Shown here: in pieces, positions 20,589-33,353 of the stretch
Layout: each line of letters opens with the position of its first letter
Numbering within the stretch: position 1 is the first letter of the stretch
Source: Cladosporium sp. IMV 00045
Taxonomy: Eukaryota; Ascomycota; Dothideomycetes; Cladosporiales; Cladosporiaceae
Assembly: GCA_001931905.2 (NCBI GenBank)
Contig: MSJI02000411.1
Location: 18,490-82,489 of the forward strand
DNA length: 64,000 nt
Direction of reading: 5' to 3'
The notes under the pieces: generated by a model
Seen by the model: the letters and a program-made list of their open reading frames with translations, nothing else
Databases searched by the model: none
Told to the model about the DNA's origin: nothing
Made by a program: the position numbers and the translations under genes

Positions 20589-21620
20589 ATGTCTCAACGC
20601 AGGAGCACCATGAAACTACCGCCTTTCTTTCGAAGGCTCTTCAAGTTCACATCTATGGACTTCGAAACAGTGAGCTTCGCCACCACCAACATCGGCATCT
20701 AGTACCAGCTGACGCAAACCAGGCAGTGTGGGAGATGACCCAATTGATCATCGCTCCTAAAAAAGTGTTTCGTAACATCTACTATCATGTATGTCATTCT
20801 GTCAACATTGAAAGATCGACGGCGACTAACATCCAAGCAGAAACGTTCGAAAGCTCTCTCTACCGGAGTCCATCAAGTGGCCGGCTAACAATCTCATTCA
20901 GAAACCAAAAACTCATACCACCGAGCCGATCCAGCGTTCACCTACCTCCTCTCGCTCTTCTTCCTCATGACAGGCGTAGCCTGGGGGTCTGCCTACGCCG
21001 ACGGGGTGGGACCCACGCTCCGAATCGCATTCGTCTTTGTCCTCGGCCACTTCCTTGGAACTTCATTGTTGGTCTCGGCTCTGATGTACTTCCTCGTCGG
21101 TCGCGTTCTCGGCAAGCGCAGACAAGGCTTGTTCGGTCCGCCAACTGGTGGCGACGATGGACTGGAGTTCGGCTATTGCTTCGATGTATGTCAAACTGTG
21201 AACCTAGTTGAGCATGGTGAGCGAGGCTGACATGCACAGGTCTCCATCCGCGCATTCCTGCCCCTCTGGGTCTTCCTCTACGTTCTGCAATTCCTCTTCA
21301 TGCCGCTGATCGCGCGCGACTACTGGGTGTCCAATTTCTTCGGCAACACCATGTACCTGCTCGCGCTGAGCTACTATTTTGTCATCACGTTCCTGGGCTA
21401 CAACGGTGCGCAAATCCCAAATATTCCTTACTACGCCTTGTAGAAATAGCATCGCTGATTCAAAACTCTAGCATTGCCATTCCTGAGTCGCACCGAGGTC
21501 CTTCTGGCGCCAGTTCCTGTCCTGGTCATTATCTGGCTCATCAGTTTGTTCACATTTGATTGCGCTACGAACCTGGCCCCGGTGCTGTGGTGTGGAGTCA
21601 ATCTCCGAAAAGCGGTATAG
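20589..21620 (+). CDS. GMH1: UNC-50 / GMH1 family Golgi membrane protein
   Basis: Six exons: 20589-20669, 20723-20788, 20841-20844, 20902-21185, 21240-21405 and 21472-21620, 249 aa. The protein matches UNC-50 along its length: PPFFRRLFKF, AVWEMTQLIIAPKKVFRNIY, then YHKQTKNSYHRADPAFTYLL, LEFGYCFDVSIRAFLPLWV, GNTMYLLALSYYF and ITFLGYNALPFL. Four or five hydrophobic helices follow residue ~75. Exon 3 is only 4 nt (AAAC); without it the conserved HKQTKN cannot be read, and both flanking introns have good branch sites (GACTAAC, GGCTAAC). The donor after it (GTTCGA) is weak. Known: Golgi protein interacting with Arf GEFs in yeast and needed for receptor trafficking in animals. It converges on the TauD-like gene. 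Confidence 0.88.
20841..20844 (+). other. GMH1: 4-nt microexon of UNC-50/GMH1
   Basis: AAAC between an intron ending AAGCAG and one starting GTTCGA. It restores the family motif HKQTKN at codons 50-55. Confidence 0.65.
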
Positions 21621-21884
21621 ATTACTCGTCGCTGCTCGGAAGGAAGTTTCTTTGAGACATTGACATATACGGATCGCATGCTTGTACAGATGCTAATCAG
21701 ATACACCAAAAATCTCAATGAAGTGGTCTTCGCTCATCACGAATTGGTCTCTCAGGCTTTTTGAGCATAATTCATTCGATCTCTATGCTGCGACTCACCA
21801 AAAGCGGCCTACTCACGTGAAGTGGCGATTGAAGTGCTGAATAATCCTCACATTATTAACCTAACCAAACCTCATCCAACCCAT

Positions 21885-23296
21885 CTACTCCGCATCCAGC
21901 GGACAATAAGGCGGAATATCATCAACCTGAATACCTCCCCTCTTCTTGACATCGCTATCATGGAACGGCGTCCTCAACCCACCCTCACTCTCCGGCACCG
22001 CCAACCAAAGCCTAAACAAATGCCTCCTTACCCTCTCACGGCCCTGCTCATCCAAACTCCCCGCCGGCCAGTCCTTGTACGCCGTGCGAGCGTGCAGCAC
22101 GTGCCCGTTCGCCAGGAGTTGAATGTCGCCGGGCTCGAGGATCATGTGCAGCGCGAGGCGCGCCGCTGTCTCGTCCAGAACTGTGAGAGCGCGCTGCTGC
22201 GCGGGCGTGAGGGGCGGAATCACAGCGTTGGGGCCGGAGTTGAAGCGCGCGAGGGATGTTACGTTGTTCGGGTCGAATTTCAGCCAGACGCGTGGTGGGG
22301 CGCCGCTGGGGTCGGTTTGTTGGCGCTCCGTGTAGAGGATGCTGGATTTGTACCAGGGGTCTTGGCCCGCGCTGACTTCGCCTTTGCGGTCGAAGTACCA
22401 GTCGGGCGTGGCGAGGGTTTGCACTACGTCGGGGTTCTCGCGTTGAAGGGTGTTGTATAGGTGGTGCGTGGAGACGATGTCGGATTCGCCGCCAAAGAGA
22501 GCTTTGGAGATGCAGAGGAGGCCGACGAGGTCGGCGCCGTCGGTGTGAAAGTATTGTCTGGAGAGTGTGTTAGCGGAAGCACTGGTGGGTATTCATGGTT
22601 TGAGAGGATTCAGACTCACTTCGCGTTGGTGCGGTAGATGCGGACTTTGTCTTTGGCCGTGGCATCTTCGCCTAGGTCCTTGACGTGCCCAAGAACATGG
22701 CCTTTGCCGTTTTGACTCACGAAGTACCCAAAGTAGGCGCCGAGACCCATGTACCTACAGCACGTTAGTCTCGTAATCGGAGCAGCACACAAACAGCGTT
22801 ACCCACGCTGTAGCCGATTTCTCGAGCCCCCACTCTCGCACCGGCACGCCTTTGAAGAGAATGAATCCCTTGCCATTGAGGATTTCCTTCTTGACAGTGC
22901 CAAAAAACGCCTCAAGCTTAGGCAGAGGGAAAAGATCCTAAACGCCACACATGTCAGCAACAGAAACAACAGCAAAGATCAAAGAACCCTCGCAGGCGAC
23001 TCGGTCAACAATCTCACCTTGGCCATAGCAGTCAAAGGCTTGCCACTTCTGAGATACTCATCAGCCGCGTGGCCGAGCTCAGCAATCTCATCCTCGCTGA
23101 ACGCGTGCGTCCACCGCTCAGGGTGCTCGCGATAGTCTTCGGACTGCCAGACGGTCGGACCGGTGATTTCCTTGGGGAACTCGGAGGGAGGTGTGAGTTG
23201 TGAGTAGATCGGGTTGTGTTGACCCGAGGTCTTGAGGCCGTCGGGGAAGATGGCCTTGTTGGCTGCGTTTGGGGCGATGGTGCTTGTCATGGTCAT
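21885..23296 (-). CDS. TauD/TfdA-family Fe(II)/2-oxoglutarate dioxygenase
   Basis: Four exons: 23296-23018, 22937-22807, 22754-22620 and 22557-21885, 405 aa. Introns are 80, 52 and 62 nt; one donor (GTGGGT) is weak but is the only one keeping the frame. The iron ligands are visible: His186-x-Asp188 in YFHTDGAD and the distal His at about residue 337 in GHVLHARTAY, with the 2-oxoglutarate Arg in the RVRRHLFRLW stretch. Members oxidise small sulfonates, acids or other metabolites in the cytosol; the exact substrate cannot be told. The start is the first ATG of MTMTSTIAP, with a second Met two codons on. It lies just downstream of DUR3 in the same direction, though fungal genes are not expected to share a transcript. 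Confidence 0.85.
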
Positions 23297-23979
23297 AGCC
23301 TGGTGTTAAAGTATTCTTGGTCACTCAGATCGGGTTTGAAGTTATTTTGCTTGTTTATGTTGGCGTCGATAATCTTCCGTTAACGAATCGGTATGCCGAG
23401 GTTGTTAGTATAGCTCTCTAAAAAGAAGTGCCGCGGCTGCAACAGGTAAGTGAGGCTTGGGAGCGGCCTGTAATTCGCACGCAATTGATTGATAGGTAGT
23501 CAGGAAAAGACAAGCAACGGAAAGTGAAGATGAGAAGTGCGTTATTTGGTTTACCCCTCTTCCAGTGGTCTTTTGCCGTATTGGTGAGAGGAGCATTGCG
23601 TGCTCGGAACCGTCTCCACTTTTCGGCAACTCATGTTACACTGAAGACATCGATATCGGATGCGAAGTTGAACATACTACAAAAAATAAAAATAAAAGAT
23701 TGGCAAGGCTATGAGGATGTCATGCGAAGTGAAAAGCGTGATAATCAACGATCAATTATTCGTGGGTGCTGCTGCAATAATGCGTGTCCTTCGACCTTCA
23801 AGCTTACATGTACAGTATCGGGCAATACTTCTAGACGCCGCTGTAGTATTGCCAATCACCGGCTAACATCTTGCGACACATCACACATTCCAAACACGAA
23901 TCATAACATCAGTTTGTATTGAATAAAACTCTGTTGGTCTATCACTTCGTTTGTGAAGCCGCCTTCGTCGCCAACGCAA
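23297..23979. other. Intergenic between TauD-like gene and DUR3
   Basis: 683 nt holding the TauD-like promoter and the DUR3 3' UTR. No motif named with confidence. Confidence 0.5.
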
Positions 23980-26398
23980 TCACTTCTTCCTAATGTCATT
24001 CCACACCTGCACCGCAAAGCGCCCGAGGAAACCGCTCGTCTCCAACACGGGCAGAACACAACTAATGAAAGTCGAGACAAACACCCATATGAAGGAAATC
24101 ACCACCCAAGCGGTGAAGAAGCCCCGCGAAAAGACATAGTGCGACAGAAACATGGGGATTGGAACCTGGTGAAAATTCGTTAGTCAGATGGGCATTGTCA
24201 TTTTTCCAGCTCACGGAAACTCACGAGAAAATCCATGATGAATGTGAGCACTGTCGCTGAGATGTAGGCGGTGATCAGAGATCGGCGCAGTTTTGAAGGG
24301 TGCTCCTCGAGGTCGGCATCTGCTTGCGCTTCTTGATCTTCGGCTGACTGAATCGGCGGCGTTGCAACAGGAGGCGGATCGATGTCGCCTTTATCGGGAC
24401 AATCCTTGTCATTGCTCACTATCGCATCCGCCGTTGTCTTTGCGTCTAGGGAAGTCTGCTCAGACTCCGCTGGTATCGACGTCAGTTCGGTCACTGGCGG
24501 CGAGTTGATCCCCCGTGTGATTTCCCAGTCGAAGTTTTGCGGCTTGATCACTGAAACTACGACCGTCACTATCAAGCCTGTGAAGACCGCAGCCATGTTT
24601 CCGGCAAGCGTCGAATACTCGTGTCCTGTGGTAGCAATGGTCACCTCTCCAAATACGGCCTGGGCCGTGACCAGCCAAGCAGTGATACCAGCGGCAAGAC
24701 CGGATATGGCGCCAGAAATCGCGCCAGCTGTCGACTGCCCAGTCCAAGTAATGGAGAACGCTGCCGGAAAGACAGCACCACCAATGAGAAGGCCCATGAC
24801 CAGAAAGAGCCAGCCAAGGTCAACACCAACGGCATTCCAGATGACAGCGAAGATCGACGTTGTCAAGCCAAAGATGCAGATGCAGATTTTGCTCACGAAA
24901 ATCAAGCGAGCGGGAGAGGCTTCCGGGTGGAAATAAGATTTGTAGAGATCGAAAGTGAGGATTGAAGATACCGCGATGAGCTCGGCGCTGGCGCAAGATG
25001 TGACTGCTAGAAACAGAGAGAGGAGCAGTGCAACAGCACCGGAAGTACCGAGTAAAGCACTGGCAGAGAGCGCAGAGGCCAGGCCTGCTGATATATCGCT
25101 GTCTGACGGGAGATTCGGGTATGTTGGGAATTGAGGATGGTCCACAAGCGCTACCGCGGCCAGCCCGAGTGTAGTTGCGAAAGAGAATGGGATGGCAAAC
25201 CAAGCCAGTCCACCCATGATGTAGGCTTTGACTGCTGTGGTAGGGCGGGATGCTATAGCTCTCTGCCAGTACGCTTGATCCAGGAACACGGTGCCTTCAC
25301 AATCATCAGTCTGCAATTCTTACGAGCATGTGAATGATCTAGGATCTCTGACATACCTGATCCGGAACATAGTTGAATGACACCGAATATCAAGGCAAAG
25401 TTGCTCTTGAGCGTCATGTAAGAGCCTTCATGGTTGCCAGCGACTGGTCGTTTGATGGATGCTTCCTGGAGAAGATCGAACATGGCCGAAGGGCTTCCAA
25501 TGGTCTCGTTGCTGGTGTATACGTTGAACATGAAGTATATGATGATGATCATCAGAACTAGTCCATGGGAGTAGTCGCAAAGGAATGTCGCACGTAGACC
25601 ACCCAGAATGACATATGCACAAACACCAGTAGCTGCAAGACTAGTGAGCACATATCTCTTTAGAACGGCAGATGTGTGTCTCGCTTACGGATCAGAAAGA
25701 CGGCAGCGTATACGTTCATTCCTGTCAATGAAGTCACAACAGCACTTCCGCCGAGGAGTAATTGAGATCCGACTAAGATGTTTGTCACTAGAGCAAAGAA
25801 CAGAAAGACCTGTATTCAGTACTGTCAGCACATTACGACTCTGCCGAAGCCACTTTCTGACTAAAAGGCTCAGCATCCAGGTAGGGGTGAGCGAGTTGCC
25901 GAATCACTGGGATGAAGCCTTCCGAGTTTTATAGTATTTACTTACAAAGTGTGCAGCCTTTCCGTATCTGACATAGATGATCTCGAGATACGTATGGCAT
26001 TTTGGAGCATTCATCTTGGTCTTGCAAGCCAGGATGGAGAACATAAGGATCTGAACTGTAGCACCTGCGGCATACCAGAAAGGGCCCGCGACTCCGTATC
26101 TGACAAAGAAGTGTTAGTACAGCAAATGACTATCTCATGTAAATCGGACATACCTGTATCCGACAGTAGCACTTTGAAGTAAAGTGGCCGCCCAGGTCCA
26201 GGCAGAGACAATACCGGCTGCGATAAGCCCAGGCTTGATGCTTCTCGATGCTGTGTTGAATTCTTCTGAGGTCTTGGTGTCGAACCGCGTGTATCGATTC
26301 TGGATCCAAGTGAGGCCTATGATGACAAGGGTAAAGAAGAATCCCACTCCGATGACAACGCCGTAGCCCACACCCTGTGGGAGCATGGTGGCACTCAT
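23980..26398 (-). CDS. DUR3: DUR3-type urea/polyamine:cation symporter
   Basis: Six exons: 26398-26154, 26099-25946, 25809-25689, 25632-25357, 25294-24225 and 24165-23980, 683 aa. The five introns are 54-62 nt except one of 136 nt (25810-25945). The protein is a sodium:solute symporter family member with about 14-15 hydrophobic helices. DUR3-like signatures include [18 protein letters not shown] near the N-terminus, [20 protein letters not shown], and [20 protein letters not shown] across the fourth intron. The last exon adds a final helix ([17 protein letters not shown]). A hydrophilic acidic loop separates the last helices. Known role: high-affinity urea uptake at the plasma membrane, repressed by good nitrogen sources. 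Three HGATAR motifs lie 326-492 nt upstream, fitting AreA control (inferred). Confidence 0.92.
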
Positions 26399-27505
26399 GG
26401 TTGGCTATCCAAGTTGATGGTGTGAACTTCTAGGAGCAAAACACGGAGATTTACTAGACCATCGAATCCAAAGACTTACAACAACATGGCGTCTATGTCT
26501 TTTATAGCAGCGTGTACGCGTATCCGTACGGCCATGCTGGCTCCGATAACCACCGAGGAGATAGCGGTTTTCATGACTTCTCAGATCATAGGCCACTGTC
26601 GAGCAACACTTGAGAGGATCATCCTTTGCCGATTGGGAAGGTACAGCTCATGCCCGCCGGCCAGTTCAAGCAGTTCACGAATGAGGTCCCCTGCATGTGC
26701 CGGCCGGCAGTGATGCATGACACTGATAGGCCTGCAGATTGAGGCGATAACGCCCGCCACGCGTGCCATCAGTAGACAAGAAGGTGTGTTTCTGTTGCTC
26801 TGTGACCATCCTTGGTCGCGCAAGTCGAGATCTGGCATAGACCTGTGCACAGCACATGCCATCACGTCCCGAATGTAAGGTACTCGATAGATATCTGGTA
26901 TGGATGTCTAAGACAGCGGAAGAGTGGCCGCGATTATATAGGGCTGAACCGCGTGGCTGATGCTGATCTCACGCCAAAAGTCCCTCGACTCGCTCGGCCT
27001 CGCTGGGGCTTGGTCGCTCCTTCCTCTGGAGAGACCTGGAGCACGTCGGCTCTAGCCTGTTCGTCTGCACCCAGCACCAACAACAAAAAACATACAACCC
27101 GCGCCATTCTCAATCTCCTTCGCACAATATTCTCGGTCGCGAAACACAGTACATCTTTCGACACTACCCAACTACCTCTCTTCGATCACCCTAAAGACAA
27201 TACCACCGTCCACGAGCACATCCCGAGCAACCGCCATCGTCTGATTACTGCACTTGCGCTGCGCTTGCGCTGAAACATCAAGGTAATACTTTTCATTGAT
27301 ATCAGTAGAGTGAGCGCAGAGTTTGGAGGGCATTTGGAGGAGGGCATTTGGATCAGGACCAAAGAGCTTTGGGTTTGGAAAAGGCAGGCTTGTGGTGGAC
27401 AGCAACGGCGCAGTCGCGCACCGTGACATGACGTGAGGACTACTTGAATAGTCAGTCCTACGTCGCAGTCAGGTGTCGCGGAAGGGACTGGCTTACAGGA
27501 TAGAT
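26399..27505. promoter_or_regulatory. Divergent promoter region DUR3 / BCK1
   Basis: 1107 nt between divergent starts. On the DUR3 side there are three HGATAR motifs: TGATAG 26724-26729, CGATAA 26745-26750 and CGATAG 26885-26890. These are the binding consensus of AreA-type GATA factors. The BCK1 side probably includes a long 5' leader. Confidence 0.5.
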
Positions 27506-30500
27506 ATGAATTCAGGCTCGCGACAGAGATCTGCAAGCAATCGCAGCGCAGCCGCTGGCGGCGATCAACGACGGGACTACCTCCAAACGCCTCCGCCGCA
27601 CTCATTCACAGGCCAGAACCTGAGCGTGCCTACAGGTGCCGAGCCGGTCAGCATACCGGGATATATCGACGCCAACAACCAGCTTTACGTGTCCGCAGGA
27701 CCGAACTCTCCATACTTATACCCGGCCATCTCGCCGTCTCTCAGACCCCGCGCGCAGACGTATGCCGACCCTTTGGCAACGCAGCAGCAAACAGGACAAT
27801 ACCAGGAACCATTCAGGCTAGGAACCCCTGTAGCATCTGGAGGTATGGCGGCACCAAATCCTTATCAGGCTCCTGGAACCCAGAGGGCAGCACAGGGCTA
27901 TGTGCCGCCTCCGCCACCACCCGCTGTGCAAACGCCTGGCCCCGGTGGCATGCACTTGCCACCTCCACCACCAAGGCCTCCAGCGAGTGCAGGACAACAA
28001 CATGGCGCTTGGATGCCACCCCCTCCCCACCAGCAGGCACAATATTGGAATACAAATCGCCAAGCAGCGTATCAACACGCACCCACTAATGCTCAGCATT
28101 CGAACCGCGAACCTAGAGCATACGATCCCATGGCCTACTCCGAGTACATGTCCTTCGCGCCCTTACAGGATAACCAACCCTTGACATCGGCAACGTATAT
28201 CCCAGGTGGAGAAAGTTTCGGCCCGGGTGTGGGTATCCCGCCTCTTCATAGTAACAGTGATTCGCTGCAGCCACCTGGCACAAGGCCGAGTATTCCTCAG
28301 CAGCCCAGTTTCTATCGCGGCGGCTCTGGTGATTTCTCTGCGGTCAACGAAGCATCTATCTATGGGACGCAACAGAGACATGGGTTCCAAGGACAGCAAG
28401 AACATCCATCGGCTTGGCCTGCAGCGAGCCAGCCTATGGCTTCCTATCAACACCTTCAACCTACTCCACCTCCACAGTCTACCTCTCAGCCGCCACCACA
28501 ACAGAGCTCCTATCATCCTCCAACACCTACGTCCCGCCACAGGAACTTGATTTTACCTGCCAAGGAGACGCAGGAGCATTATTCACCTGCGCATGAGACC
28601 ATGCGAATGCCGTTCAGCCAGTCGAGCCAGGCCTATCAAAGCGATGTGTCTAGCAATCGCGACCACTCCTCGTCCGGCGAACATCCCGGAAGCCCCCAGG
28701 ATCACAATTGGCCGAAAGAGCGCGTCCAAATCTGGCTCGCAGCGCACTCATTCTCAAAGGAATGGCAAGCCGCCTTCGAACACTTGGATGTTCACGGCGC
28801 GCAGTTCTTGGATCTTGGTCGAGGCGGTGGCCGTAACCGCGACATTGGATTCATGGCCCAGAAACTCCTGCCGCAGGTAACACGAGAATGCGAGTATGCT
28901 GGCACAGCCCCGGATCAATCTAGAGAGCGCGAGGAGAGCAAGCGACTCCGGAAATTGGTCAGAGAAGTCATTCACAGTGGTGGTGCTTCCACTACACCAG
29001 CAACGGCAAATCCGAACGGGAGCAACACAAGTCTTCCACTACACAACGTTCGCCGCGAGAGCAGACAATTTCCAAGCGCTGGAACCGAGGGCAATGTGGA
29101 AAACAGCCCAAACACGTCAAGACAAGACGTCAATCTGCTAGGCACAACGCCATCAACCGCAGGGGACGACTCGCCTGGGCGCGCCATGCCTCCGCCACCC
29201 CTTGGAGCGCCCCGTCAACACCACGAAAAGCAGAGGTCCGTGACTTTGGACTCATACACCAACCCCGCTGCCAATGGTCGGAGCAACTTCACGCAGCAAG
29301 CACTGGGATCTGTCGGAGACATCATTCGCAGGCATTCTCCAAGCGCATCAGGAGAGTTGTCAAGGGGTTATCCAGCTTCGCCAGCTCAAAGTCCCGGCCT
29401 GTCAAGCGCAAAACCTGCCGCGAGCGCCGGCGGTCGATATTACGGCCAAGGTCACACCCGGGTAATCAGCTCGGACAATGTGTCAGGACACGGCTCTAGT
29501 CTCTCCCCGGGTCCCAACAGGGTCGTCTCTACCCCAAGCAATCGTGACAGTGACGGTCTTTTCGCTAAACCGATACCCCAAGACATACCAAGCCGTCGAA
29601 ACGCACAGGATGGATCCAGACCACCACATGTCGAAGCCAGCGCGAAGCCAGTGATGGATACGCCTGTCTCTGCGAAGGAGCACAAGGGACTGTGGTCTAG
29701 AATCAGGCGCGACAAGAAGGTCCATGAATCGCACCCTAGCCCTATTGACGATGAACATTCGCCTGCATCTCCCTATGCCTCCAAGCACGTCCCCTTCGGT
29801 CGACACGGTGACGCGAGCCACCCAGACCGGCCCGCTAGTCGCCGAAATCTGAGCATGGAGAGTGCCGACATGATTACGCAGCCCCGTGGCAGACAGGGCG
29901 CAAGTGAAAAGAAGTTCATATTTGTCACACCAGATGGCTGGAACTACCGACTCATCGACGTTACAGATGTCGAAACTGCAGAGCAAATGCGTACGGTGAT
30001 CTGCTATAACCTAGGCGTACAAGAAAGTTCCGAGGTCACCATGCACGTTACCAGCCCTGGCCAGCAGGACCACGAAGAAACACTTGATGACAACCTCCTC
30101 ATGAGCGCGAGGAACCGTATAGCTGATCAGCCCGGGAGCCTCAAACTCTTCATCCGTGTTCCCGGACTTTCACAGCCACCGGAAAGCTCTGGGACGACCG
30201 GTCAAATACCCAATAGCCCGTTCGGCGGCCCTGCTTTCAGCGATCTACGTCTCAATGGTGGCAATACGAACTCACCTTCTACTTCTACCGTTCGTTCGGG
30301 AGAGAGCACTCTGGTGCCAGAGAAAATGCAGGCCCTGCATAATCTGCAGAAGGAGGAGGAACCAACTGGCTTTCACGAACAGACCCGAGCTCAGCAGCAG
30401 GACACTGAACCCACATCCGAGCATGAGAGATTGGCCATACTGGAGGCCAAAGCAGAAGAGCATCGAAGGGAGATGCAGCGCAAGCAGACCGAGTATCTCA

Positions 30501-33353
30501 CTCAAAGGCGAAACCAAATCGCCCAGGTCGGTCGCTTCCATGACTTTGATCAGCCTCGCAGTTCGCCCTACGAAACTTCGAGGCCGCCCTTGCCAAACGA
30601 CTACTTCGAAGAGAAGAAGCCGGATCCACTTGTGCCGATGAGAAAAGCACCGCCAGTGCCTGAACCTACGAACACACTCAACAAGGCGAACTCTTTGACC
30701 AGGAAGCAGGTACCGATCGGTCGCTCTAGCTGGTCGCGCAGAGAAGACCCAGCGAAACGCATCTCAAGCGACAGCATACCAGAAGAAGAGTCGAGGCGTC
30801 CCTCTGGAAGAGGCATTGCAGCCGCTCTCGCAGGCGCTGGTAAGTTTGCTGGGCTCGTCGGCGTTCCGAACTCTGCACCAAATTCGGCTTCGAGCTCGAC
30901 GCCTGTCCCACCTTCGAACTTGCAGAAGTCGCCAACTCTGCCTGACTTACGTGAACAAGCCGCTCAACATGGCGAGAAGGCGCTTGCTGGTATTGAGTTC
31001 AACCGAATGGGGAACGGGCGGGTAAGTCCAAGCTCGCCGCGTAGTCCTTTCACAATGTCTAAAGGTGGGCAGAGCTTCAAGATTCCCGAATACATTGAAG
31101 GGAACGAGGACGAGAAGAGCGAAGACACGCTGCGTGCAAGACCAAACCTCACTCTTCGCACACCATCCAATCCAGCCGTCAACAAGATCAAATCCAACGA
31201 ACCATGGCAGAATCAGCCATTCCAGTACCAGAGCCCTGATGTTAGCCCAAGCACTGCTCATCCGACTACTAGCCTGAGCCGCATGTCAAGCCGAAGAAGC
31301 TATGGACCCAGCTTCCATCTTCCTGACAAACCGGTTGACTTCCATCCCTCTCCAGCCATTGGTACTACTCAAGAAGATTCTAATGAGGACTCCGATGATG
31401 GATTGTTTGCCAAGCCCTTGGTGAAGCAGACGGGCTCAATTTCGCCCACTACCAGCAGAAAGGCCGAGCGAATTTTGGGAATCTCAGAATCGTCATCCGC
31501 GAACATCAATAGGGAATCTCCTCGCCCTGACCTCAAACTGAAGACCAGTAAAGCCAATGTTCGCTTTGACGCGCAGAACCAACCGGAACGTCAACCGGCT
31601 CAAGAGGGCACCGCTGGCGAAGTGCTGGAACCTGAAAGACCTGTGCCGGCTTCAGCGGCAAGCACTCATTGGTCAGCCGACTCGCCTGATGACTTCGCAA
31701 GATTCGGCGGCAGGCGAGAGAGCTTCGCGTCAGAAGTTTGGGCTAACCGCCCCCCTGCCGAGGCGCTTGTGGAGCACCTCGACGAGTTCTTCCCCAACGT
31801 CGACCTCGACCAGCCTATGGCTGACGAGCAACAAGATGGCAATGGAGATAGCCCGCAAGGAGGTGACAAAAACGCCCTGTCGCAGAAAACATCCGCAAGT
31901 GATCTGCATGATGCGAACAGGAACACGGGGTACTTGCCAAGCATGGGCGATCCTGATATCCTGGGAAGCAATGAGAGCACGCTCAAGAGGAGTGACCAGT
32001 ATCCTTCCGTGGCTCAGCGAAGCATTCGAAAGAGTGGCGGTCTTAATCGGACTAGGAGTATTCGCGATGTCGTCAAGGGAGCATACCGGATGGAAGGCGC
32101 ACCTCAAAACCCATCAACGTCTTCTTACGCTTCCAGTCGTGGAAGTAGTCAAGCGCAAAACCCTCTGATGAGTCGTGTCAACACTTTACGTGCTGGAGGT
32201 GACATGCAGCGCCGCAAGAGTACGAAGATGTTCGGCGCCAGGATCGAACAAGTCAAGCCAAGTCGCGGAAGTCGACTGGTCAACCTCGAGACCATTCCGC
32301 AGGACTCACTGCCAACATCCAAATCTTATCCCGAGCGCCAGCAAACGTTCAAGTGGATGCGTGGTCAACTCATCGGCAAGGGCACTTTCGGTCGCGTCTA
32401 CCTCGGTATGAACACAAACACGGGTGAGCTGCTTGCCGTCAAACAAGTAGAGGTCAATCACAAGGCCCCCAACACCGACCCGTCCAAAATCCGCGAGATG
32501 GTCAAGGCTCTCGATCTTGAGATCGACACCATGCAGCACCTTGACCACGTCAACATTGTGCAGTACCTCGGTTGCGAGAAGAAAGAGTTCAGCATCTCTA
32601 TCTTCCTCGAATATATCTCTGGTGGCAGTGTCGGTTCCTGCCTTCGCAAGCACGGCAAATTCGAGGAGGCAGTGGTATCATCTCTCACACGCCAAACATT
32701 GTGTGGTCTGGCCTACCTTCACCGCGAGGGCATTCTGCACCGCGATCTGAAAGCCGACAACATCCTTCTTGACCTCGACGGCACGTGCAAGATCTCCGAC
32801 TTTGGCATCTCCAAACGCTCTGCAGACCCTTACATCAACGACATCACCAACAGCATGCAGGGCTCCGTGTTCTGGATGGCGCCCGAGGTCATCCGCGCGC
32901 AGAGCCAGGCGATGAACGTCCCCTCCAAAGCCTCGAACATGGACCCGACGTCGGCTCTCAACCAAGGCTACAGCGCCAAAGTCGACATCTGGTCCCTCGG
33001 CTGTGTCGTCTTGGAGATGTTCGCCGGCCGCAGACCTTGGAGCAAAGAAGAAGCCATTGGCGCGATCTACAAACTCGGCTCCCTCAATCAAGCCCCTCCC
33101 ATTCCGGAAGACGTGAGCACAGTCGTCGGCCCAGCAGCTCTCAGCTTCATGTACGATTGCTTCACTATGTAAGTTCGGCCCTCACAATTTCATCTCACCC
33201 CGAAGATAAAGCACAGCTAACACAAGAAACCACAGCGACCCCGCCGACCGTCCCACGGCCGAGACACTCCTTCGCGCTCCCTTCTGCTTCTCCGACCCGC
33301 ACTACAACTTCCTCGACACAGAGCTGTACGCCAAGATCAGAGGCGCCTTCTAG
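27506..33353 (+). CDS. BCK1: MAP kinase kinase kinase BCK1 (cell-wall integrity)
   Basis: Two exons, 27506-33168 and 33236-33353, 1926 aa. The 67-nt intron (GTAAGT, branch GCTAAC, acceptor CACAG) rejoins to CFTIDPADRPT. Long Pro/Gln/Ser-rich disordered regions surround a SAM-like domain at ~401-466 (WPKERVQIWLAAHSFSKEW), a ubiquitin-like/RA-like segment at ~802-885 (FIFVTPDGWNYRLIDVTDVE) and the kinase domain at ~1615-1915. In the kinase: GKGTFGRV loop, AVKQ lysine (~1645), HRDLKADN (~1744), DFG (~1764) and APEV. Known role: MAPKKK between Pkc1 and the Mkk/Slt2 module that answers wall stress. The ATG at 27506 is the first in frame. The stop TAG at 33351 is followed in the same frame by a long open extension (separate entry). 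Confidence 0.93.
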
